From contig CALZAG010000036.1 of assembly GCA_945613045.1 (NCBI GenBank), forward strand, positions 1 to 10,988: DNA of 10,988 nt. The letters run 5' to 3'. Source of the stretch: an uncultured Clostridia bacterium. GTDB lineage: Bacteria; Bacillota; Clostridia; Oscillospirales; Oscillospiraceae. The notes under the pieces were generated by a model. It made no database searches, was not told where the DNA came from, and saw only the letters and a list, made by a program, of their open reading frames with translations. The position numbers were made by a program, and so were the translations under genes. Every line of letters begins with the position of its first letter. Position 1 is the first letter of the stretch. Below, one piece after another: positions 1 to 5,894 of this stretch.

Positions 1-39
1 AGCGCAGAAGTTGCATTGAGTCTTTTTCCAAACTCCCAT
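1..39 (-). CDS. Start of a probable iron-sulfur/molybdopterin oxidoreductase (partial, runs off left edge)
   Basis: Only the first 13 codons are visible (MGVWKKTQCNFCA). The ATG is at 39-37 and is preceded on the minus strand by GGGAG about six bases upstream, a good ribosome site. The short N-terminus with Cys-x-x-Cys at residues 9 and 12 is how the [4Fe-4S] domain of many clostridial molybdopterin oxidoreductases begins, and the family assignment rests only on that resemblance. It follows the EFR1 ferredoxin gene on the same strand after a 46-nt gap, so the two are probably co-transcribed and the ferredoxin could supply electrons. Another Fe-S protein is possible. The reading frame and start are more secure than the function. 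Confidence 0.5.
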   Translation of the reverse strand, partial: MGVWKKTQCNFCA

Positions 40-85
40 ATTTTCTCCCTTCGTCATTTTTGCATCGCGTGCTTTTATTGTTACA

Positions 86-868
86 TCATTCGATGAGGAA
101 AGCCTTTTCGTTCAAATCTTCGGCGGAGATATTTGCATTATGATAGCGGGCACGGCGCTTGGTGACGCTGCCGATGTCGATAGCTTCGCTCGGGCAGTAC
201 TGCACACAGCTCAGGCAGCCTATGCAGTTCGTGCCGAATACGGGTCTGCCGCCGGAATATGTAATATTGCCCTGTGGGCAGATCTTTGCGCACTGACCGC
301 AGCCAATGCATTTGTCGTTTGCGGCAAATTTCTTGATGCGCTTGGAGTTCTGCCCGGAAAGGAGCTTGCTTTCAAGCGCAAACAGGCTGCCTTTGGGCGG
401 CTTTTTGGGGCTGCGCTTCATTGCCTTTATGTCGGCGGCAAACTTTTTTGCCATTGCTTCGCTGCGTTTTTGAGACGCCTTTTTCGGCATCGGCGGTACG
501 GTGAGATAATGCGGCATGAGCCAGATGCACGAGCAGTGGTTCGACATACCGTTCCAATAGTCAAGATCCACGATCTTGTCGATCTTGTGCAGGCCGCAGC
601 CCTTATAGCCGGCGTACTGCACGATAGCGAACTTGTATGCATCGATGCCGATGTGTATTGATTTCACATAGCTTTCCACATTGCCCGGCAGACCGCCGCC
701 GTAGCAGGGGAAGATAAAGCCCACTCGCTTTGCCTCTGTCGCATCCGTTTTGACCGGAAAGCTTCGCATCATGACAATCTCGGTGTTGCCGAGCTCTTTT
801 GCGATATTCTTTGCCATGTCAAGGCAGTTTCCGGAGCCGGAGTAACAATAAATTACATTTTCGCTCAT
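86..868 (-). CDS. EFR1-type flavodoxin/ferredoxin fusion protein
   Basis: A 260-residue cytoplasmic electron carrier. The N-terminal half is flavodoxin-like: a strand followed by a phosphate-binding loop, YCYSGSGNCLDMAK (residues 7-20), would hold FMN, and FPCYGGGLPG (53-62) is a second flavin-site loop. The C-terminal part is a two-cluster ferredoxin with complete ligand sets, C187-x2-C190-x2-C193-x3-C197-P and C215-x2-C218-x2-C221-x3-C225-P, so two [4Fe-4S] clusters are expected. A basic linker (about 127-182) joins the halves. This is the architecture of the clostridial EFR1 family, whose physiological partners are mostly unknown. The ATG is supported by AAAGGAG nine bases upstream. It has its own promoter behind the small ORF at 947-1075 and lies just before a probable oxidoreductase gene, so it probably serves a redox pathway under the divergent TetR regulator. 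Confidence 0.9.
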   Translation of the reverse strand: MSENVIYCYSGSGNCLDMAKNIAKELGNTEIVMMRSFPVKTDATEAKRVGFIFPCYGGGLPGNVESYVKSIHIGIDAYKFAIVQYAGYKGCGLHKIDKIVDLDYWNGMSNHCSCIWLMPHYLTVPPMPKKASQKRSEAMAKKFAADIKAMKRSPKKPPKGSLFALESKLLSGQNSKRIKKFAANDKCIGCGQCAKICPQGNITYSGGRPVFGTNCIGCLSCVQYCPSEAIDIGSVTKRRARYHNANISAEDLNEKAFLIE

Positions 869-891
869 GTTGTCAATCTCCTTTAGTTAAA

Positions 892-919
892 ATCATAGCA
901 TAACTGCTTTTGTTTTCAA
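892..919 (-). promoter_or_regulatory. Probable promoter of the EFR1 gene
   Basis: On the minus strand a TTGAAA (919-914) and TATGAT (897-892) are 16 bases apart, and TGC in front of the -10 gives an extended -10 form. It lies just upstream of the AAAGGAG ribosome site. The -35 overlaps a stem-loop at 915-936 (AGTGC/GCACT with a GAAA loop on the minus strand), which has no following T-run and so is not an obvious terminator. Confidence 0.5.
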
Positions 920-946
920 GTGCTTTCGCACTGGAACTTCCGTTTA

Positions 947-1075
947 TCAGGAGTGTGGTGCCTCCATAGGCCGCCGCTCGATATGATTGCCTGCCGCCCT
1001 TGACTGCTCGACAAGCCCGTTTCCGCTGTCCTGCAAAAGGTCTTCAAAAAATGCGAGGTGCTTTAGATCCTTCAT
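947..1075 (-). pseudogene. 42-codon ORF, probable truncated gene stub
   Basis: The ORF has an ATG at 1075, a GGAGG ribosome site seven bases upstream and a plausible promoter farther up, so its 5' end looks like a genuine gene start. It encodes 42 residues beginning MKDLKHLAFFEDLL and ending TGA at 949-947. From memory, the opening resembles the N-terminus of clostridial 2-hydroxyacyl-CoA dehydratase subunits (HgdB/BcrB type), which are about ten times longer. The resemblance fades after about residue 29, as if the body of the gene had been deleted. It lies directly upstream of the EFR1 gene on the same strand. An intact small protein cannot be excluded. The translation signals are well supported; the parent family is a guess. 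Confidence 0.5.
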
Positions 1076-1127
1076 TGCTTTTCCTCCGCCCAAAACCGAG
1101 TTGGTTTAATTAATAACTAACAATATT

Positions 1128-1156
1128 ATGATACTAAACGACGCCCTTTCGTTCAA
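1128..1156 (-). promoter_or_regulatory. Probable promoter of the leftward redox cluster
   Basis: Minus-strand TTGAAC (1156-1151) and TATCAT (1133-1128) are separated by 17 bases. It precedes the 42-codon ORF, with a leader of about 45-50 bases. A short inverted repeat AAACC/GGTTT at 1093-1107 sits in that leader and could bind the divergent TetR protein. Confidence 0.5.
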
Positions 1157-1216
1157 TTCACGGCAGGCAGATTCTAAATTACTCACAAAAAACACGCTTT
1201 GTATTTGCCTACATAG

Positions 1217-1237
1217 TTCTGAAACGGTTTGACAGAA
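1217..1237. promoter_or_regulatory. Candidate TetR operator (inverted repeat over the -35)
   Basis: TTCTG (1217-1221) and CAGAA (1233-1237) form an inverted repeat around AAACGGTTT (1222-1230), itself palindromic, and together they cover the -35 of the tetR-like gene. Many TetR proteins repress their own promoter from such a site. The two symmetries are offset by one base, so this is a weak prediction. Confidence 0.3.
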
Positions 1238-1257
1238 ACAGCATTATCGTATATAAT
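1229..1257 (+). promoter_or_regulatory. Perfect sigma-A promoter of the TetR-family gene
   Basis: TTGACA (1229-1234) and TATAAT (1252-1257) match the consensus at all 12 positions with the ideal 17-base spacer. Transcription should begin near 1264, leaving a leader of about 34 bases before the ATG at 1298. The longer open frame that begins with TTG at 1229 and the ATG at 1256 both fall inside this promoter, so they cannot be translation starts for this transcript. Confidence 0.85.
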
Positions 1258-1297
1258 GTCCGAAAATCATGGACGCACTGTACGGAGGGCAAAACTC

Positions 1298-1903
1298 ATG
1301 ACAGAGGATACTACAAGACAGCAGCATCGGATAATCTCGGCGGCAGTAATGCTGTTTAGAAAGCTTGGCTATGAAAAAACTACCGTCAACGACATTTGTA
1401 AAGAGGCGGACATTGCCCGCTCGACCTTTTACCTCAGCTTTGCCGGGAAAAAAGAGATAATCAACAAGATACTCTCGGATGCCCGTCTGGACAGGGAGGA
1501 TTTTTTTGAGGACTTCATCTCGGCGTCAAACGACTTTGAGCGGATGTGGATACTGTGCAACCGATACCTGACGGTTGCTATCGAATTCGGGCCGGAGCTG
1601 ACGGGTGCATTGCTCCGTCTGGAGCTTATGCAGGAGCTGGACATCCTCGATGCGACCCACAAGGTCGATGAGTGGATGATCCGTTTGACGGCAAACTGCC
1701 AAAAATCGGGTGTCATACTCAGCCCGGAGCCTGCGGAAACGATTGCGCCGATAGGTGTGGATATTGCGTATTATTCAACATACGAGTGGTGCAGGAAGGC
1801 GGGAGCATTTCCTCTGCGGCAGGTAGTACGCAGACGGGCGGAGGCTGTGTATAATGTTGCGCCCGAATACCGCATGAGCGAAGCCGGTCTGGCTGAGCTA
1901 TAG
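1298..1903 (+). CDS. TetR/AcrR-family transcriptional regulator
   Basis: A 201-residue regulator of typical family length. The N-terminal DNA-binding domain spans about residues 8-55: a first helix IISAAVMLFRKLGYEKTTV, then the helix-turn-helix VNDICKEADIARSTFYLSF, the diagnostic TetR signature. The rest is helical and variable and would form the ligand-binding and dimerisation domain; the ligand cannot be told. The start at 1298 is chosen because GGAGG lies nine bases upstream and because a perfect promoter covers the region of the in-frame starts at 1229 and 1256. It is divergent from the small ORF/EFR1 cluster, the usual layout of a TetR repressor and its target. Its stop is next to an IS remnant, so the extreme C-terminus may have been altered, though the length gives no sign of loss. 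Confidence 0.9.
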   Translation: MTEDTTRQQHRIISAAVMLFRKLGYEKTTVNDICKEADIARSTFYLSFAGKKEIINKILSDARLDREDFFEDFISASNDFERMWILCNRYLTVAIEFGPELTGALLRLELMQELDILDATHKVDEWMIRLTANCQKSGVILSPEPAETIAPIGVDIAYYSTYEWCRKAGAFPLRQVVRRRAEAVYNVAPEYRMSEAGLAEL

Positions 1904-1905
1904 GC

Positions 1906-2127
1906 AAACGGAAAGCCCATGCGCAGTGGGGCGAAGATGTAAGCATAGAAAACTTCTTTGGCCTGCTCAAAAGCCAATTGCTCTGTCTGCAGGAATTTGA
2001 TTCTATGGAACGCTTTAAGCGGGAACTGATTGATTATTTGGACTATTACAACAACCGCCGTATCAAGGCAAAGCCAAAGGGCTTGCTGCCTGTGAAGAAC
2101 AGGCAGCAAGCCCTTTCGGCTGCTTGA
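1906..2127 (+). pseudogene. IS3-family transposase (OrfB) C-terminal fragment
   Basis: From 1948 the frame reads 59 residues to TGA at 2125-2127, starting ENFFGLLKSQ and including LIDYLDYYNNRRIKAKPKG. This is the end of IS3/IS150 OrfB: the E of ENFFG is the glutamate of the DDE triad and YYNNRRIK is the conserved tail motif. The two catalytic aspartates and the N-terminus are absent. The block normally found just before ENFFG (a DNA-containing motif) is scrambled at 1912-1947. The frame is open back only to 1897 and has no proper start, so it is a decayed relic. Confidence 0.85.
2076..2116. terminator. 17-bp perfect stem-loop, likely bidirectional terminator
   Basis: AAAGGGCTTGCTGCCTG (2076-2092) pairs perfectly with 2100-2116 around a 7-base loop. 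It sits inside the end of the transposase fragment and between convergent genes, so it could stop transcripts from both the tetR-like gene and the C39-like gene. On the plus strand CTTTTT follows about 15 bases later, so it is not a textbook T-tract terminator; the stem itself is certain. Confidence 0.6.
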
Positions 2128-2146
2128 ACACTTTTTACTCTTATAT

Positions 2147-2171
2147 TGTCTAACTTTTTGGGGTCACTTCA
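2147..2171 (+). repeat. Right terminal inverted repeat of the IS3-family remnant
   Basis: TTGTCTAACTTTTTGGGG followed by TCACTTCA is a typical IS3/IS150-group right end; its complement begins TGAAGTGACCCC, with the terminal TG expected. The matching left repeat is not in the window. The outermost TCA (2169-2171) is the stop codon of the neighbouring minus-strand gene. Confidence 0.75.
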
Positions 2172-2777
2172 TTTTCTTTTCACGCACACCGCCTGCATAT
2201 ACTGCTCGCGGTGGCGGCGGCGGACGAGCTCTTTATTGTACCGCACGACGCCGTTGTTATCCCACGGGTCGTTTATAACATAGTCGTCTCCGTCACTGCC
2301 GACAAGGAGCATACAGTGCTCGTTTGAGCGCCATGTGAAATCCTCGCCGGTATCGCTGAGCTTCCAGCACGGCCCCTCGACCGCCGGGCGGAGATTTATC
2401 GTTGCCCAGAGCACGACCGGCAGGCCCTCACCGTCGATGTAGGTCTCGACGAGCTCGTCTATCTCCCGCCCGGTCTCATCGATTATCTCAAAGCTCTCTC
2501 CGATCACGCGCTCGAGCGCGTTTTTTATGACCGGAGCGTAGCAGCCCATGGCCTCGGGGTCATAGGGATCCCCCGCAAAGCGGCGGGACGGATCGGGGCC
2601 GTAGAGCACCCCGTCGCGCAGCTCAAACGCTTCCTTGTCAAGATAGTTATCAATAAACTCCGTTATGCCGATATCAACGCCGAGATACTTCAGCAGCATC
2701 ACCGCCGTCACGCTCTCGCAGCCGGTGGGCGCGGCGTCAGTCTGGTCGAGATAGGGCACTCTTATGATCCTGTCCAT
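2169..2777 (-). CDS. C39-like (Peptidase_C39_2) cysteine peptidase family protein
   Basis: A 202-residue papain-fold protein. The N-terminus VPYLDQTDAAPTGCESVTAV carries Gln12 (oxyanion hole) and the nucleophile Cys20; His154 in NEHCMLLVG and Asp170 in VINDPW complete the triad, as in the C39_2 family. There is no signal peptide or membrane segment, and the ABC exporter domains of bacteriocin C39 peptidases are absent, so it appears to be a cytoplasmic single-domain enzyme. Its substrate is unknown. It begins 17 bases after the DUF1846 gene on the same strand, with only a weak AGGA before the ATG, so expression probably depends on that gene. Its TGA stop is the outermost part of the IS3-type end, and the natural C-terminus may have been slightly different. 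The triad looks intact. Confidence 0.85.
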   Translation of the reverse strand: MDRIIRVPYLDQTDAAPTGCESVTAVMLLKYLGVDIGITEFIDNYLDKEAFELRDGVLYGPDPSRRFAGDPYDPEAMGCYAPVIKNALERVIGESFEIIDETGREIDELVETYIDGEGLPVVLWATINLRPAVEGPCWKLSDTGEDFTWRSNEHCMLLVGSDGDDYVINDPWDNNGVVRYNKELVRRRHREQYMQAVCVKRK

Positions 2778-2794
2778 GTCCTAAGTCCCGAGCC

Positions 2795-4282
2795 TTACTT
2801 TTTGTGGTAGAGCTTCTTGGCCTGATACCTGGGCTCATAGGTCATGTTCACGCCAAGCTTCGAGAACAGGTTCTCGTCGACCCTTGAGAGGATGACGGAG
2901 GAATGTGCCTCGCAGCCGCGCAGCTTGCCGAGCTGGTCGATCGCAAGCTCCGCAAGGGGATTGGTGACCGCGCATATGGAAAGCGCGATGAGCAGCTCGT
3001 CGGTGTGCAGGCGCGGGTTGTGGTTGCCCAGATGCTCGACCTTGAGGTGCTGTATAGGCTCGATGACGCTCGGCGCGATGAGCAGCAGCTCCTTGTTTAT
3101 ACCCGCGAGCTTTTTCAGCGCGTTCATCAGGCAGGCACTTGACGCGCCCAGCAGGGGGCTGGTCTTGCCTGTGACGATGGTGCCGTCGGGCAGCTCGATG
3201 GAAACGGCGGGCGCGCCGGTCTCCTCCGCTCTCGCAAGGGCGGCCGCCGCAACGGGACGGTCGGCGACGGAGATGCCGATGGAGTTCATGATAAGCTCTG
3301 TCTTGCGCACCTCCTCAGCGCTGCCGAGACCCTGACGCAGCGAGCAGGCAGCGGCGTAGTAGCGGCGGATGATCTCCAGCTTGGAGGCCTCCCGGCAGGC
3401 CTCGTCGTCGATGATGCAGTTTCCGGCCATGTTGACGCCCATGTCCGTGGGGCTTTTATAGGCGCTCTCGCCGTAAATGCGGGTGAGGATGGCGTTGAGG
3501 ACGGGGAATATCTCCACGTCGCGGTTGTAGTTGACCGTGGTAACGCCGTAGGCCTCGAGGTGGAAGGGGTCTATCATGTTCACGTCGTCCAGATCCGCGG
3601 TCGCGGCCTCGTAAGCGAGGTTTATCGGGTGCTTGAGCGGAATGTTCCAGATCGGGAAGGTCTCGAACTTCGCGTAGCCGGCGCTTATGCCGCGCCGGTG
3701 CTCGTGGTAAAGCTGGCTCAGGCAGGTCGCCATTTTGCCGCTGCCGGGGCCGGGCGCGGTCACGACGACGAGGCTGCGCTGTGTCTCGATATAGTCGTTC
3801 CTGCCGAAGCCGTCCTCGGAGACGATAAGCTCCACGTTGGAGGGGTAATCGGGAATGATATAGTGGCGGTAGACCTTCACTCCGAGGGTCTCGAGCCTCT
3901 TCTGGAAGAGCTCTGCCGCCGGCTGGCTGCGGTAGTGGGTTATGACAACGCTGCCGACGTACAGGCCGATGCCGCGGAACGCGTCGATAAGGCGCAGGGT
4001 GTCCTCATCGTATGTAATGCCCAGATCGCCGCGGCGCTTGTTGCGCTCGATGTCGTCGGCGGAGATGGCGATGACTATCTCGGCGTCGTCCTTCATCTCA
4101 AGGAGCATCTTCACCTTGCTGTCGGGCTCAAAGCCGGGCAGCACGCGGGACGCGTGATAATCGTCGAAGAGCTTGCCGCCGAACTCCAGATACAGCTTGC
4201 CGCCGAATTGGGATATCCTGTCGCGGATATTGCGCGACTGTTCGCGCACATATTTGGCATTGTCAAATCCTATCGCTTTCAT
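2795..4282 (-). CDS. DUF1846 family protein
   Basis: A 495-residue soluble protein recognised as DUF1846 (Pfam PF08903) by its opening MKAIGFDNAKYVREQS, the segment FGGKLFDDYHASRVLPGF (34-51) and the glycine-rich VVVTAPGPGSGKMATCLSQL (172-191). That last segment looks like a nucleotide-binding P-loop (GxGSGK), so binding of ATP or a similar ligand is likely, but no reaction is known to me for the family. Length is normal for the family and no truncation is seen. The ATG is preceded by GGGAG ten bases upstream and by a strong promoter. It is the first gene of a two-gene operon with the C39-like peptidase, which is the only functional hint. The family call is firm, the role open. Confidence 0.9.
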   Translation of the reverse strand: MKAIGFDNAKYVREQSRNIRDRISQFGGKLYLEFGGKLFDDYHASRVLPGFEPDSKVKMLLEMKDDAEIVIAISADDIERNKRRGDLGITYDEDTLRLIDAFRGIGLYVGSVVITHYRSQPAAELFQKRLETLGVKVYRHYIIPDYPSNVELIVSEDGFGRNDYIETQRSLVVVTAPGPGSGKMATCLSQLYHEHRRGISAGYAKFETFPIWNIPLKHPINLAYEAATADLDDVNMIDPFHLEAYGVTTVNYNRDVEIFPVLNAILTRIYGESAYKSPTDMGVNMAGNCIIDDEACREASKLEIIRRYYAAACSLRQGLGSAEEVRKTELIMNSIGISVADRPVAAAALARAEETGAPAVSIELPDGTIVTGKTSPLLGASSACLMNALKKLAGINKELLLIAPSVIEPIQHLKVEHLGNHNPRLHTDELLIALSICAVTNPLAELAIDQLGKLRGCEAHSSVILSRVDENLFSKLGVNMTYEPRYQAKKLYHKK

Positions 4283-4322
4283 GTTTCTCTTTCTCCCGTA
4301 AAAACCAAAATAACAAGTAAAA

Positions 4323-4352
4323 ATTATATACCGTATCGCCGACTTTTGTCAA
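4323..4352 (-). promoter_or_regulatory. Promoter of the DUF1846-C39 operon
   Basis: On the minus strand TTGACA (4352-4347) and TATAAT (4328-4323) are both perfect consensus hexamers, 18 bases apart. Transcription should start near 4316, giving a short leader of about 34 bases. It indicates strong vegetative expression independent of ypeB. Confidence 0.8.
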
Positions 4353-4393
4353 ACATTTTACCGGCATCAGCGGGGCTCGGCGCACTGCCGATC

Positions 4394-4444
4394 CGCATTC
4401 GGATCGTGCGTGCCGTTTTTGCGATATCCCGATTATGCCCTGCG
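4394..4444. repeat. Dispersed repeat, copy A (downstream of ypeB)
   Basis: Aligned without gaps to 5826-5876, 39 of 51 bases match by hand count; shared blocks include CGCATTCGGA and CCCGATTAT. Copy A is rich in symmetry: CGATCCG/CGGATCG around CATT (4389-4406) and CCCGATTA/TAATCGGG (4428-4435 and 4449-4456). It could act as a weak terminator for ypeB, though no T-run follows. Confidence 0.6.
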
Positions 4445-4493
4445 GCGGTAATCGGGACACCGAAGAAACGACAATTGATGTTCTCAACGCGAG

Positions 4494-5759
4494 TTAAAAA
4501 ACTATCTTATATTGCCTGCCGGTTTTGGCGTCGACGAGTACGTGCAGGGGCTCGCCGTCGGCGTCTGTGCACTCAAAGTCGTAGCACAGGCGCTGCCCGC
4601 CGCCGTCGGTCTCGGCATAGCACATGGAGCTCGACTCCACCTTCAGCGACCCGGTCAGCGCATTTCTCGCCGCGTCCTCGCCGACGACGTCCTCCGCCGG
4701 GGGGTGCGCGACGTGGTTTTGGATGTGCTTGGACGCGTCGTAGGCGTACACCTGCCCGTCGTCGGCCGCCATGGAGATCATGACGCCGTCGCCCTCGCAG
4801 CGTATGCCGTTGTCGGTACACTGGAATTCCATCGTCAGCACGCTGCTGTGCCGTGCGGAGGAGGCAAGAACCATATCCTTGAAGCCGCGCGCCTCGAGGA
4901 AATCCCTTGCGCGCTGTTCGAGCTCGTCCGAGCTCATGTCGCCGGCGACGCTGCGCTCGGAGCTAAGGGACAGCACGTTGCCCCAGCCGTCAACGGTGAT
5001 GTGGCCGCCGCCGTCAAAGGAGAAGCACCGAGTGCCGTTCTCAGCGGCGTATTCGGCGGTGAGCTGCTCGGGGTCAAGCCCGAAAAACTCCGCCGCGGCC
5101 TGCCGCGCCTCGTCCTCCGATACGGGGTCGTCGCATGGCACGGGATCTGCCTTGGTGTAGCGGCCGTCGTAGTCGAGCGACGGGGAATCACCCATGTCCG
5201 CCTCCATGCCGAGCATGGCGGCGCTGACAAAGCTGCCGTCCTCGGGGAACAGGCGCTCGGGCGCGTCCATGAGCACGTCGCCGCTGTCAAGGTCGTCATG
5301 AAGCTCGGTCAGCTCGCGGCTGAGCTTCTCCGCCGTTTTGTACAGCTTTGCGAGGTTTTCCCTCGCCTCGTCGTCGAAGCCGCTTTCGGCGGAGGTCTTG
5401 AGCAGCGACTGCGCGTAGTCGCCCGCAATGCCGACAAAGGCCGAGGTCTGCTCAAGCTCCTGCGTGGAAAACGGCAGCGCGGACATGGTCATTTCCGCTG
5501 CGAGGCAGTTGCCGTAGATATCCGCGCAGACGGAAGCCGACATCTCCGGCCCCGTGGCGTAGGCCCCGCGGCGCAGCGCCTCGCTCAGCTTCGACGCGGC
5601 GTTTACGACCTCGTCAAAGGCGTGGGAGTAGCCGTACTCGGCGGTGCGGCGATAGCCGAGCTCGCTGCGGCTGTGCACCGCGGCGTATGCGCCAAGCGCG
5701 ACCACCGCCGCCGTGAGATAGGTTATTATAAGCACGAAAGTTTTTTTACGAATAAACAT
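4494..5759 (-). CDS. ypeB: YpeB-like spore germination protein with PepSY domains
   Basis: A 421-residue protein, slightly shorter than Bacillus subtilis YpeB (about 450). After a basic start, a single membrane anchor spans about residues 7-28. The following helical region contains EYGYSHAFDEVVNAASKLSEAL (41-62 area), the hallmark of YpeB. Three PepSY-like repeats follow at about 211-268, 275-345 and 356-421, ending VDAKTGRQYKIVF. In spores YpeB lies at the inner membrane and is needed for the localisation and stability of the cortex-lytic enzyme SleB, its operon partner in Bacillus. Here no sleB is adjacent: upstream are repeats and asd, downstream a DUF1846 operon. The ATG has GAGGTG five bases upstream. 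I see no convincing sigma-A or sigma-G promoter. The gene implies a spore-forming host. Confidence 0.85.
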   Translation of the reverse strand: MFIRKKTFVLIITYLTAAVVALGAYAAVHSRSELGYRRTAEYGYSHAFDEVVNAASKLSEALRRGAYATGPEMSASVCADIYGNCLAAEMTMSALPFSTQELEQTSAFVGIAGDYAQSLLKTSAESGFDDEARENLAKLYKTAEKLSRELTELHDDLDSGDVLMDAPERLFPEDGSFVSAAMLGMEADMGDSPSLDYDGRYTKADPVPCDDPVSEDEARQAAAEFFGLDPEQLTAEYAAENGTRCFSFDGGGHITVDGWGNVLSLSSERSVAGDMSSDELEQRARDFLEARGFKDMVLASSARHSSVLTMEFQCTDNGIRCEGDGVMISMAADDGQVYAYDASKHIQNHVAHPPAEDVVGEDAARNALTGSLKVESSSMCYAETDGGGQRLCYDFECTDADGEPLHVLVDAKTGRQYKIVF

Positions 5760-5760
5760 A

Positions 5761-5784
5761 GAAACACCTCTGCCATAGTGTTTC
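5761..5784. promoter_or_regulatory. Inverted repeat around the ypeB ribosome site
   Basis: GAAACAC (5761-5767) and GTGTTTC (5778-5784) are a perfect 7-bp inverted repeat separated by 10 bases, ending one base before the ypeB ATG. The minus-strand ribosome site GAGGTG lies partly in one arm, so the RNA hairpin could mask it; alternatively it could be a protein site. Confidence 0.4.
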
Positions 5785-5825
5785 CAAAAAATTTTTTCCT
5801 ATTCTGTGTTGCCATACGGACAATT

Positions 5826-5876
5826 CGCATTCGGACAGAGCGCATCGTTATTGCGTCAGCCCGATTATATCCTGCG
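5826..5876. repeat. Dispersed repeat, copy B (upstream of ypeB)
   Basis: The partner of the copy at 4394-4444, in the same orientation and exactly 1432 bases away, so the two are direct repeats around ypeB. Its end overlaps a perfect palindrome TCCTGCGCAGGA (5870-5881), at the position where copy A has its CCCGATTA hairpin. The sequence differs but both copies keep a symmetric tail. Confidence 0.6.
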
Positions 5877-5894
5877 CAGGAATAAGGAACATAG

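Larger units (their letters stand above)
1906..2171 (+). mobile_element. Remnant of an IS3-family (IS150-like) insertion sequence, right end only
   Basis: What remains is the transposase C-terminus, an untranslated tail and the right terminal repeat. The left end, the first ORF and the DDE domain apart from its last acidic residue are gone, so the element cannot move by itself. The right boundary at 2171 (terminal CA) is well placed by the IS3-type terminus. The left boundary is uncertain: no recognisable IS sequence is seen before about 1912, close to the tetR-like stop. It lies between two convergent genes. Confidence 0.8.

Noticed and set aside
1229..1297. 23-codon N-terminal extension of the TetR-family protein starting at TTG
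   Set aside because: It coincides with a perfect -35/-10 promoter, and the ATG at 1298 has a proper ribosome site.
1771..2109. 112-codon minus-strand frame across the tetR-like gene end and the IS relic
   Set aside because: It is antisense to the transposase fragment and the regulator; the plus-strand frames explain the sequence.
3560..4783. Plus-strand open frame (407 codons) across DUF1846 and the ypeB end
   Set aside because: It spans an intergenic region and two unrelated genes on the other strand and has no family resemblance.
5800..5880. TATAAT within repeat copy B as a ypeB promoter
   Set aside because: No acceptable -35 lies 16-18 bases upstream, and ypeB would be expected to use a forespore sigma factor; no clear sigma-G site was found either.
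4512..5885. Long plus-strand open frame (457 codons) antisense to ypeB
   Set aside because: Low-complexity Ala/Val/Gly/Arg composition and no start signals; it is the shadow of ypeB.
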